Assembly (NCBI RefSeq): GCF_017876795.1
Contig: NZ_JAGIOR010000001.1
Location: 2,010,501 to 2,074,500 of the forward strand
Reading direction: 5' to 3'
From: Rhizobium leguminosarum
Lineage (GTDB): Bacteria > Pseudomonadota > Alphaproteobacteria > Rhizobiales > Rhizobiaceae
Length of the DNA: 64,000 bases
Shown: piece after piece, positions 8,950 to 16,534 of the stretch
Layout: every line of letters starts with the position of its first letter
How positions within the stretch are numbered: position 1 is the stretch's first letter
The notes under the pieces: model-generated
The model's input: only the letters and a program-made list of their open reading frames with translations
Databases searched by the model: none
Told to the model about the DNA's origin: nothing
Made by a program: the position numbers and the translations under genes

Positions 8950-8996
8950 CGTTGGGAGGGCGACCGGCCGCCTTGGGGGAGGATCGGGCCGTCATC

Positions 8997-9206
8997 CTAT
9001 TCGAAGCGGATATCGCTCAGATCTACTGATACGATCAACGGCTCTGGCAGCGGCGTGTTGTCCGGCGGCCTCGGGAATATCCGCATTTTGGTCGGCACCA
9101 TGATGCCCTCGACCTGCACATATTCGCTGACATAGCGTGCGGCGGGGTTCCCGCCCTGATTATCGACCTCATAATCATGACGGACAAGAAGGCCTTGCGC
9201 GAGCAA
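8997..9206 (-). pseudogene. 3' fragment of a gene, truncated at its N-terminal side
   Basis: The minus strand encodes about 69 residues (RHDYEVDNQGGNPAARYVSE and VPTKMRIFPRPPDNTPLPEP) that look like the C-terminal part of a larger protein. There is a stop in frame immediately upstream, inside the 19-bp motif at 9207-9225, and no ATG; only a TTG lies at the edge. I therefore read it as a relic whose 5' end was removed when the DNA to its right arrived. Parent family not identified. Confidence 0.5.
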
Positions 9207-9225
9207 GGGAGTACGTAACTGTTAC
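9207..9225. promoter_or_regulatory. motif copy 1 (inverted relative to copies 2-4 and their genes)
   Basis: GGGAGTACGTAACTGTTAC, 18 of 19 bases identical to the reverse complement of copy 2 at 11373-11391. It contains the palindrome GTAAC-T-GTTAC. It lies 58-76 bases before the small gene at 9283 and directly against the truncated gene on its left. Confidence 0.6.
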
Positions 9226-9282
9226 AAGCAGGCGTATGGGCGTCTTCCGTTACAGTTTCAGGCTCGCAGCGATCGGAAAACC

Positions 9283-9582
9283 ATGCATGATGTCCCTTTC
9301 ACTCCTGTCGCGGTCGATAAAATGGGGACACGTGCTAGCGAACGAGGACTTCTGAGGCTCATGCTGAAACTGCCCGCCGTGCGCGGCCAGCTTCAGTTGC
9401 TGGCTACGCGCGACGACCCCGTACAGGGGCTATGCGAAGCCTACGAAGATGCGAGCGCCGCCTTAGACGGTTTTCGATCTCGCGAAAGACGCGACTTCGC
9501 GGTGATCAGCGAATATGAGACGATCTGCGCCGAGATCGAATCCGACGTCATCAGGCTCTGTCTCGAAGCGCGGCATTCCTGA
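9283..9582 (+). CDS. small conserved-looking hypothetical protein
   Basis: A 99-residue acidic, probably alpha-helical cytoplasmic protein (QGLCEAYEDASAALDGFR, YETICAEIESDVIRLCLEA). There is no signal peptide or membrane segment. It may start at the ATG at 9283 or at an internal ATG 12 codons later. It follows motif copy 1 and precedes the membrane/TPR gene. I do not recognise a family; codon use and helical periodicity make it look real. Confidence 0.55.
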   Translation: MHDVPFTPVAVDKMGTRASERGLLRLMLKLPAVRGQLQLLATRDDPVQGLCEAYEDASAALDGFRSRERRDFAVISEYETICAEIESDVIRLCLEARHS

Positions 9583-9685
9583 AAAATGGGACACACGCAT
9601 TTGTTACATTAGCATCCGCTCTTGTAATGTGGCGCAACCTGGTCGATAGTCCGCCCGCTTTCGTACAGTTGCGTGGGGGCATGCG

Positions 9686-10891
9686 ATGACTACCGATAGC
9701 AGACCAAGCGCCGACGAAGTTCCAGTTGAAGTGGCCAGGCAGGAGCTCGAGCGTCTGTTGCAGGACGGCAGGTTCCACGCCGCGAAACGCAACAGGGCGT
9801 TCCTGCGCTACATCTGCGAAGAGCAGTTCGCCGGCCGATCCAACCGGCTGAAGGCCTACTGTATCGCAGTCGACGTCTTTGGAAGACCCGCCGATTTCAA
9901 TTCGTCGGCCGATCCAATCGTTCGAATAGAGGCCAATCGGCTCAGAAGCGCCCTCGATAACTACTATCGCGCCTTCGGCAGCGTGGGGGACGTTCGTCTT
10001 CATATTCCGAAGGGGCGCTATGTGCCCGTATTCACCCGAACTTGCCACCTTCCCGAAGACGCCCACGACCCTTCGTATGCCGAAGGAGCCTTTGAGCAGC
10101 CGCATCAAGAGCGACAGGAACGCGGCACGCGGCAGTGGCGTCTCGCCACCCTCCTGACAGCGGCGGCCGGCTGCGTCATCTGCGCCGTTGGAGCGTGGAT
10201 GTACCAACGTCCGGTGTTCATCGAAAAGCCTATCGTCGCAGTCCGGATGATGACACTCACGGCAGATGGCTCTCCCCAGGCCCTTGCAGTCTATGACCAG
10301 TTCATGGCGGCCCTGGCGGGATACAGGTCTCTGCGCGTCGCTGCTTCCGCCGACGAGCACGACGAAGCCGCCAGATGGTCGCCGTGGAGGACGACCGCGG
10401 TTAATCGCTACGCCATCGATTTGAAGTTCTACAGCGCCTCATCCGGCCAGAACATCTGGTGGCAGGTAAGCCGACCCGGCTCGGGCGACATCATCGAAAC
10501 CGGAGTGCAGACCGCCAATCGGCTGCTCGACCCCGACCAGGTCCAGCAGATGCTGGTTCTCCCGCTCGTCCGCAAGCTCGCGTCACTCAGGGGCGTTATC
10601 AATGGCGCCGAAATGCGGGACGAGAGCAGTTCGCTTGGCAACGGCTGCCTGCTTCGAGCGGAATATGCCCTGGATTCGATGAGAACCGACCGCTTCGACG
10701 TCGCGAAAACCTGCCTGCGTTCGACCTTGACCTCCCGGCCCGATGATGCCGATTCCGAAGCGGCGCTGTCGAGGCTCATCGTCGCACAGCAGCTCGGTCG
10801 CCCGGAACCTGCTGGAATGGGCGAAGCGCTGTCTCTTGCCCGCTCGGCAGGTCGATTACACCGGATTCCGATCGTGCCTACATATCGCTGA
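9686..10891 (+). CDS. membrane signalling protein, N-terminal part of a split TPR protein
   Basis: 401 residues. Residues 10-115 form a domain also seen at the N terminus of rhizobial membrane/TPR signalling proteins (ELERLLQDGRFHAAKRNRAF, AYCIAVDVFGRPADFNSSAD, PIVRIEANRLRSALDNYY, HIPKGRYVPVF). It looks like a winged-helix-type module but I cannot prove DNA binding. One transmembrane segment lies near 153-172, then a periplasmic region like TolB/FlgO domains, then the start of helical repeats. The frame ends at TGA 10889-10891, overlapping the ATG of the next ORF (TGATG). The +2 frame before that ATG reads TPDSDRAYISLMFAHFFSG, which continues the same protein, so a frameshift near 10847-10885 has split one gene of about 550 codons. 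Confidence 0.65.
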   Translation: MTTDSRPSADEVPVEVARQELERLLQDGRFHAAKRNRAFLRYICEEQFAGRSNRLKAYCIAVDVFGRPADFNSSADPIVRIEANRLRSALDNYYRAFGSVGDVRLHIPKGRYVPVFTRTCHLPEDAHDPSYAEGAFEQPHQERQERGTRQWRLATLLTAAAGCVICAVGAWMYQRPVFIEKPIVAVRMMTLTADGSPQALAVYDQFMAALAGYRSLRVAASADEHDEAARWSPWRTTAVNRYAIDLKFYSASSGQNIWWQVSRPGSGDIIETGVQTANRLLDPDQVQQMLVLPLVRKLASLRGVINGAEMRDESSSLGNGCLLRAEYALDSMRTDRFDVAKTCLRSTLTSRPDDADSEAALSRLIVAQQLGRPEPAGMGEALSLARSAGRLHRIPIVPTYR

Positions 10892-11364
10892 TGTTTGCAC
10901 ATTTCTTCAGCGGGCATCTGCCGGCAGCTCTGGAGGCTGGCCGTCAGGCGCGGCAGTCGAACCCATACGATCCGGAAGTCTCCGCGAAGGTCGCAACCGT
11001 CCTCTACCTCTCGGGAAACTGGGACGAGGGCGCCGCCCTGGCGCGCGCTGCAGCGAGAACAGAGCCCGTCCCGCGTGACGCCAATCTCGTCTTGGCGCTA
11101 GACGCATATCGAAGAGGCGACTATGCGGAGGCATCGCTTCGCGCCGAACAAATGCCCGGCAAGGATTTCCTTCCATCGGTTCTGCGGGCGGCGGCGCTGG
11201 GGCAGATGAAGTCGCCGGAAGCCTACAACAGCCTGGCCGCGCTCCACCGCGACAATCCCGACAGCCTTGATGCATTCGACGAGCGTATGCGGCTAAGACG
11301 GGTGGATCCGTCGATCACCAGCTCCATCCAGACCGGTCTGGTCAAGGCTGGAATGGCTCGCTGA
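10891..11364 (+). pseudogene. TPR-containing C-terminal part of the split signalling protein
   Basis: 157 residues with TPR-like helical pairs (FSGHLPAALEAGRQARQSNP, LSGNWDEGAALARAAARTEP, AYRRGDYAEASLRAEQ). Its ATG at 10891 shares one base with the stop of the preceding ORF. The same frame reads sensibly for at least 13 codons upstream of the ATG, evidence that it was once continuous with the upstream ORF. It could still be made by termination-reinitiation, so it may function as a separate subunit. Either a single-base loss, a two-base gain or a sequencing error explains the split. Confidence 0.6.
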
Positions 11365-11372
11365 TGGCGCAT

Positions 11373-11391
11373 GTAACAGTTACGTACTTCC
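11373..11391 (+). promoter_or_regulatory. motif copy 2, upstream of the outer-membrane barrel gene
   Basis: GTAACAGTTACGTACTTCC, 48-66 bases before the barrel ATG at 11439. In the direction of its gene it has the same orientation as copies 3 and 4 have to theirs. Confidence 0.6.
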
Positions 11392-11438
11392 AAAACGCGT
11401 CGCAGCGGGCTGGAGTCTGGGCGTGACCGATCGGGGAA

Positions 11439-12224
11439 ATGGAAATGCATAAAATCTTCGTACTGGCGTTTGTTACGGCACTTTCAGCAGCGCCAGCCCT
11501 GTCAGCGGATATCTTGCCGGCCCTCGCTCCACAGCCCGTCGAACGGGATCCGGACAGATGGTCCTTCGCCTTCTCCCCCTACCTGTGGATATCCGGAATC
11601 ACCGGCGACACCGGCGTCTTCGGTCTTCCTGAGGTCCATATCGATGAGAGCTTCGGCGACGTCCTGAAAGATATCGACATCGGCTTCATGGGGGCGGGCG
11701 AAGCCCGTTATGGGGACTTCAGCATCATCACCGACATCTCCTACGCCCGCATTACGAGCGACTCCGCGACCCCGCGCGGCGTCTTCGCAGACTCCGTTTC
11801 GCTGAAGCAGGAGACGTTTACGGCGATGCTGGGGGTCGGATACACGATTGTCGAGGACCAGAACGCCCGGTTGGACGCCGTCGTCGCCGCAAAGCTCTGG
11901 TGGACCGAGACGACGCTTTCGTTCGGAGGAGGCCCTCTGGGTGGCGTGTCGCATCGTGACGACGCGACATGGGTCGACGGGCTTGTGGGCTTCCGTGGCA
12001 TGTATTCGATCACGCCGGAAGTCTATCTGACGGGCTCGGCGTTGATCGGCGCGGGCGGCGCCGATCTCGACTGGGACGTCATGGCCGGGATCGGCTACAG
12101 GTGGAAGGAATCCATGTCGGCGGTCGCCGGCTATCGCGCGCTCGGCGTCGACTATTCGAACGGAAGCCTCACCAATGACACGGTCCAGCACGGCCCGATC
12201 ATCGGGGTCGTGTTTCATTTCTAG
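11439..12224 (+). CDS. outer-membrane beta-barrel protein
   Basis: 261 residues with a signal peptide (about residues 1-22, ALSAAPALSA). Alternating hydrophobic/polar strands follow (WSFAFSPYLWISGITGD, GDFSIITDISYARI, SMSAVAGYRALGVDYS), and the chain ends in a terminal aromatic, VVFHF, the usual barrel-assembly signal. It is probably a small outer-membrane barrel of the OmpW/Omp25-like group. It lies between the split signalling gene and the HAD/sulfatase genes and has its own motif copy upstream, so it may admit or sense the sulfated substrate. The second ATG two codons on is an equally good start. Confidence 0.75.
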   Translation: MEMHKIFVLAFVTALSAAPALSADILPALAPQPVERDPDRWSFAFSPYLWISGITGDTGVFGLPEVHIDESFGDVLKDIDIGFMGAGEARYGDFSIITDISYARITSDSATPRGVFADSVSLKQETFTAMLGVGYTIVEDQNARLDAVVAAKLWWTETTLSFGGGPLGGVSHRDDATWVDGLVGFRGMYSITPEVYLTGSALIGAGGADLDWDVMAGIGYRWKESMSAVAGYRALGVDYSNGSLTNDTVQHGPIIGVVFHF

Positions 12225-12338
12225 AGCATGATGCCGAAAAGTGTGAGCGGTTTTCTTATGACATCATGCTCTAACTATCTAATTTAGAACAGGATTCAGA
12301 TTTTAGGCCAAGCGGGCTTAAAATCATCCTGTTCTAAA
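12223..12338. repeat. two rhizobial palindromic repeats
   Basis: AGAGCATGATG (12223-12233) pairs with CATCATGCTCT (12262-12272), and TTTAGAACAGGAT (12283-12295) with ATCCTGTTCTAAA (12326-12338). Such intergenic palindromes are common in rhizobia. The first begins on the stop codon of the barrel gene and may act as its transcription terminator. Confidence 0.7.
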
Positions 12339-12394
12339 GCCGGGCGGGCAGAGGCTGAAGCTGCTGGATCCGCAGAACAACTCCGGCCTCCAAC

Positions 12395-13384
12395 TTATTG
12401 CTCGAAAGCGAAGATCCTCTTCCAGTCCGATTTCATGTCCACCACCAGCCAGTTCCGGCGCTCCGCCTCGTCGAGCGCCTTGTCCAGCTTCCCGATAGAA
12501 GACTGCCGATCGTAGGCGTATTCTCGCTCGCCGTCGGTATGGTGGACGATGATCGCCAAGCTTGGCCCCTTTGCCGCCGTTCCCCAACGGAGCATCTCAT
12601 AGTCACCGTCGGAGTTGCCGGCGACGAAGATGGGCTTCCTGCCGATGAACTTGTTGATGCCGGCCGGTTTGCCCGGACCGTCGTCGATGAAATCGATCTT
12701 CGGCAGCCGCTTCAGGACCGGAACGTCGCCGATGATCGCGTATTCGGTGGCGATCGTGCTGCCGACGACCTGCTGGGGCGGGATGCCATAGAGCTTTTCG
12801 GTCACCGGACGCATGAACTCGACACCGCCGCCCGACACGATGTAGGTCGCGAAGCCATTGGACCTGAGGTAGTCCAGCAGCTCGCGCATCGGGAGGTAGC
12901 CCATCTCCGTGTAGGGCCTGCCCGTTTTCGGATGCTTGGCGGTCGCAAACCATTCGGAGACGATCGTGCTGAACTGGTCTGTCGTCTGCCCGGCATGCGT
13001 CGCCATTACAAGCTCGACGATGCCTTTCTCGCCGCTCCTGGCGATCCCCTTCGGCTCGCCGTCGAGAATGCTCTTGAACGGCTCCTTCGTTTTCCACTCC
13101 GGATACTGCGGGGCAAGCGCTTTCACCCGGTCGAGGATAAAGCCCAACTGGACGTAAAACGGCTGCTCCGACCAGAGGGTGCCGTCATTGTCGAACACCG
13201 CGATCCTGTCATCCGGCGCGACGTATCCTTGCCCGCCCGTAGTCGTCGTCGCCTTGACGAACGCAACGATCCTGTTCTTCGCCGCAGTGTCGTTCCATGA
13301 CGGAAGAACCTCCTGCGCGAAGGCGGGCAGGGCCATCATCAGGATGGCGCCGGCCACTGACGAAGCGTTGAAGGCTCTGCTCAT
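12395..13384 (-). CDS. secreted HAD-superfamily phosphatase
   Basis: 329 residues with a signal peptide (LMMALPAFA-QE, about residue 24). HAD motif I is VFDNDGTL with nucleophile D65 and D67; the later GNSDGD supplies the motif IV acidic residues. The pattern is that of phosphoserine-phosphatase-like HADs sent to the periplasm. The ATG at 13384 (alternative 13387) lies seven bases after AGGAG and overlaps the stop of the FGE gene, so the two are translationally coupled. It is likely a phosphatase acting beside the sulfatase on an anionic substrate. Substrate unknown. Confidence 0.85.
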   Translation of the reverse strand: MSRAFNASSVAGAILMMALPAFAQEVLPSWNDTAAKNRIVAFVKATTTTGGQGYVAPDDRIAVFDNDGTLWSEQPFYVQLGFILDRVKALAPQYPEWKTKEPFKSILDGEPKGIARSGEKGIVELVMATHAGQTTDQFSTIVSEWFATAKHPKTGRPYTEMGYLPMRELLDYLRSNGFATYIVSGGGVEFMRPVTEKLYGIPPQQVVGSTIATEYAIIGDVPVLKRLPKIDFIDDGPGKPAGINKFIGRKPIFVAGNSDGDYEMLRWGTAAKGPSLAIIVHHTDGEREYAYDRQSSIGKLDKALDEAERRNWLVVDMKSDWKRIFAFEQ

Positions 13385-14358
13385 CATGCTTCTCCTGATG
13401 TTACGGCCCGCTTGACGCAGCGGAAGCCGACATGGCTGGTCGATGTGTCTTCCGGCTCCGCATGTCTCCCGGCCGGGCGATAGCGGCGGCAGTAGTTCGG
13501 CGCGCAGAGATGCGAGCCGCCTTTCAGGACACGGCGCGGGATCCTGATCTCCGGCTGGCGTGGGTCGTAGCTGGTCTCGACGCCGAGGCCGCGCGGGTTC
13601 TGCGGAATGCAACATGAATGCTTGGCGGGTTCTGGATGCCGCGCCGACCAGTAGTCTGCCGTCCATTCCCAGACGTTGCCGATCATGTCGTAGAGGCCAT
13701 AACCGTTCGCCGGGAAGGATCTGACTATGCTCGTTCGTTCACCGCCTCTCGGCTTGTTGGAGTGTGTCGGGAATGTCCCTGCCCAGGTATTCGCCATCGC
13801 CTTGCCTTCAGGCATCAGCTCGTCGCCCCAGGCATATTCGCCATCAAGGCCGCCACGGGCCGCGAACTCCCATTGCGCTTCTGTCGGCAACTCAAGCCCG
13901 GCCCAGTCGGCGTAAGCCCTGGCGTCGCGGAAGGAGACGTGGACGACGGGGTGGTCCAGCCTGCCACGCAGATCGCTGATGCCGCCGAGCGGCCGCCGCC
14001 AATTCGCGCCGAACTTGAAGGTCCACCATTGCGAAATGTCGGGGCCGTTCACCGTTTTCGGTTGGACGAAGAGCAGTGATCCGGCGCGCAGCATTTCCGG
14101 CAGCGCCCCCGGATAGTCCTGCGGATCCGGCGCTTTCTCGGCAGTGGTGACGTAGCCGGTCGCCTTGACGAATTCCATGAACCTGCGGTTCGTGACGGGC
14201 GTCTCATCGATCCAGAAGCCATCGACCTTCACTGGATGGGCCGGCGCCTCTTCCGGATAGTGCCGGTCGGAGCCCATGACGAACGTCCCGCCGGGAATCC
14301 AGATCATTCCTTCCGAAGGTTCCCGCGCTGCGGGCTCATCCTCGAACGCCAGGGCCAT
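13384..14358 (-). CDS. formylglycine-generating enzyme (SUMF1 family)
   Basis: 324 residues covering a single FGE-sulfatase domain: GMIWIPGGTFVMGSD at the start, WIDETPVTNRRFMEFV, LPTEAQWEFAARGG, GNVWEWTADYW and a closing VGFRC. The catalytic cysteine pair of aerobic FGE is present in HLCAPNYCRRYR (C285 and C290). It oxidises the sulfatase active-site cysteine to formylglycine. The sulfatase gene directly upstream on the same strand encodes a CTAGR motif, its expected substrate. The ATG at 14358 follows AAGGAGG. A copy of the 19-bp motif lies 51-69 bases upstream, so it probably has its own promoter besides any read-through. Confidence 0.92.
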   Translation of the reverse strand: MALAFEDEPAAREPSEGMIWIPGGTFVMGSDRHYPEEAPAHPVKVDGFWIDETPVTNRRFMEFVKATGYVTTAEKAPDPQDYPGALPEMLRAGSLLFVQPKTVNGPDISQWWTFKFGANWRRPLGGISDLRGRLDHPVVHVSFRDARAYADWAGLELPTEAQWEFAARGGLDGEYAWGDELMPEGKAMANTWAGTFPTHSNKPRGGERTSIVRSFPANGYGLYDMIGNVWEWTADYWSARHPEPAKHSCCIPQNPRGLGVETSYDPRQPEIRIPRRVLKGGSHLCAPNYCRRYRPAGRHAEPEDTSTSHVGFRCVKRAVTSGEA

Positions 14359-14408
14359 CGCCGCCTCCTTGAGATACCGGGTGATCTTCGCGTGTTGAAC
14401 GACGAGGC

Positions 14409-14427
14409 GGAAGTACGTTACTGTAAA
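14409..14427 (-). promoter_or_regulatory. motif copy 3, upstream of the FGE gene
   Basis: On the plus strand GGAAGTACGTTACTGTAAA; in the direction of the gene TTTACAGTAACGTACTTCC. It lies 51-69 bases before the FGE ATG, nearly the same spacing as copy 2 to the barrel gene. Confidence 0.6.
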
Positions 14428-14501
14428 CGACGCCGGCATTTACGCGAATGCGGCGTAAATTTACGGCGCGGCACATGCCGCGCCTGAAAGGTTCGACAGA
14501 A

Positions 14502-16136
14502 CTATTGTGCGCCGTTGGGACTTTGCTCCAGCGAGCGCATCAACGCATCGACCATCTGATCGATGCTGAAGCTCGCCCCACGCTGGCTTGGCGGATACTC
14601 GCGGAAGGTCTGCAGGAACGGGGCGACACGCCACACCCCGTATTGGATGAGATAGGCGTTCTTGGTATACCAGTCGTAATATTGATCGGAGACGACGTCG
14701 GCCCGCTCGAAGGGGTCCATGCGGAGATTGAAGACTTTAGGCGCCCTGAGGCAGGTGAACGGATTCATCCAAACTTGAAATCCGCCCGGTTCGCGTTGTT
14801 CGCAGAATACCAGCTTCCAGTCGTTATACCGGTAAGACACCAGATTTCCATCGTCGTCGAAATAGAAGAATTCCTGCCTGGCCGATTTCGTGTCCTCCCC
14901 TGTCAGGTAGGAAAGCTGGTTGTAGCCGTCCAGGTGCACCTTGTACTGGTTGCCGACGATCGTCGTTCCTTTCAGGAGCTTGTCCTTGATGTCGGGATCG
15001 CCCGCCGCCGCCACCAAGGTGGGAAACCAGTCGAGACCGGCCATCATCTGGTTTGAGACTTCGCCGGCCTTGATATGGCCCGGCCATCTGACCATCGCGG
15101 GAACGCGGAACGCTCCTTCCCAGTTGGTGTCTTTTTCGCTGCGGAATGGGGTCGTGGCGGCATCCGGCCAGGACCACTGGTTCGGACCGTTGTCGGTCGT
15201 GTAGACGACTATGGTGTTGTCGGCGATTTTCAGATCGTCGAGAACCTTGAGCAGCTTGCCGACATCGCCGTCATGTTCCAGCATGCCATCGGCGTAATCA
15301 TTGCCCGGCATGCCGCTCTGGCCCTGCATCGACTCGCGAACATGGGTGAAGGCGTGCATGCGGGTGGTATTCATCCACGTAAAGAACGGCTTTCCCTCGT
15401 TCGTCTTCCTCGTGATGAAGTCGACAGCGGCTGCCGTGGTTTCGTCGTCGATCGTCTCCATCCGCTTCCGGTTCAGGGCGCCGGTGTCTTCGATCTTGCC
15501 GCCGGCCGACGCCTTCAAGACGCCGCGAGGCGAATTCGTTCGTACAAACTCCTGGTCGTCTTTCGGATAGTAGGGGCGTTCAGGCTCTTCCTCGGCATTA
15601 AGGTGGTAGAGATTGCCGAAGAATTCATCGAAGCCGTGGTTTGTCGGCAGGAACTCATCACGGTCCCCGAGGTGGTTCTTGCCGAACTGCCCAGTTGCAT
15701 AACCCAACGGCTTCAGGGCTTGCGCGATGGTAATGTCGCGGGCCTGCAGACCGACGGACGCACCGGGGATGCCGACCTTGCATAAGCCCGTGCGAAGGCA
15801 AACCTGGCCGGTGATGAAGGTCGAGCGGCCCGCCGTACAACTGTTCTCTGCGTAATAGTCGGTGAACCGCATGCCTTCCTTAGCGATCCGGTCGATGTTT
15901 GGGGTGCGGTAGCCGACGATGCCATCAGCGTAGGCGCTGATGTTCGTCTGGCCGATATCGTCGCCGAAAATGACGAGGATGTTCGGCTTGGCTGTCTGCG
16001 GTGCAGGTGCGTCCGCCTGCGGAGCGGGCGTCGCCGCCTGCTGGGCGGAGGCTGGCCCGCTGAACACTGAGCCGCTCAGTGCCACCGCAAGTGCTGCCGT
16101 CACGCGCAGGAGCTTTCCGTGGAGCGTCTTCGTCAT
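14502..16136 (-). CDS. secreted arylsulfatase (formylglycine-dependent)
   Basis: 544 residues with a signal peptide ending near GPASAQQ (about residue 32) and a Pro/Ala/Gln linker to residue 50. The mature chain opens with NILVIFGDDIG (metal ligands D59, D60). The sulfatase signature CTAGRSTFITGQ has C100 as the cysteine converted to formylglycine. YTTDNGPN supplies later metal ligands. It hydrolyses sulfate esters in the periplasm or outside the cell, releasing sulfate. The activating FGE is encoded next. The ATG at 16136 lies eight bases after GAGG; a GTG at 16145 overlaps that ribosome site. Substrate class unknown. Confidence 0.92.
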   Translation of the reverse strand: MTKTLHGKLLRVTAALAVALSGSVFSGPASAQQAATPAPQADAPAPQTAKPNILVIFGDDIGQTNISAYADGIVGYRTPNIDRIAKEGMRFTDYYAENSCTAGRSTFITGQVCLRTGLCKVGIPGASVGLQARDITIAQALKPLGYATGQFGKNHLGDRDEFLPTNHGFDEFFGNLYHLNAEEEPERPYYPKDDQEFVRTNSPRGVLKASAGGKIEDTGALNRKRMETIDDETTAAAVDFITRKTNEGKPFFTWMNTTRMHAFTHVRESMQGQSGMPGNDYADGMLEHDGDVGKLLKVLDDLKIADNTIVVYTTDNGPNQWSWPDAATTPFRSEKDTNWEGAFRVPAMVRWPGHIKAGEVSNQMMAGLDWFPTLVAAAGDPDIKDKLLKGTTIVGNQYKVHLDGYNQLSYLTGEDTKSARQEFFYFDDDGNLVSYRYNDWKLVFCEQREPGGFQVWMNPFTCLRAPKVFNLRMDPFERADVVSDQYYDWYTKNAYLIQYGVWRVAPFLQTFREYPPSQRGASFSIDQMVDALMRSLEQSPNGAQ

Positions 16137-16259
16137 GACTGGCACCTCGGGTTCTGGTCGTTCATCATCACGCTCTCCATTGTTGCAGCCGCGTCCCTGC
16201 GGCCTTCATTGGATCGTCGTCGTTTGACCAGACGAGGCTTCTATATTCCGCGGGTGAGT

Positions 16260-16278
16260 GGAAGTACGTTACTGTAAC
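16260..16278 (-). promoter_or_regulatory. motif copy 4, between the sulfatase and cyclase genes
   Basis: On the plus strand GGAAGTACGTTACTGTAAC; towards the sulfatase gene GTTACAGTAACGTACTTCC. It lies 124-142 bases before the sulfatase ATG and 257 bases before the divergent cyclase gene, so it could serve either. It contains the perfect dyad GTTAC-T-GTAAC. Confidence 0.6.
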
Positions 16279-16534
16279 TATGGAGGCTGTTTTCCGGGCG
16301 AACCGGGCGTGTTCGATGCCTTCCGTCGGCCGAAGGCAGGCGGTCACGGATCGCAGAAGCCGAGGAAGGGCCTGGCGGTGATATGACCCGCGCGAACGGA
16401 TAAGCCATATTTCGGAAGAGTTCATTCGTCGGAAGGAGGAAACCGGAGTAGAATATTGAAGGCCGCAGGAGTGTTCCCGTCGACCGAAGGATCCGCCAAG
16501 CGTGGTGTTCGTCACCTCGCTGGAGAGGGTGACC

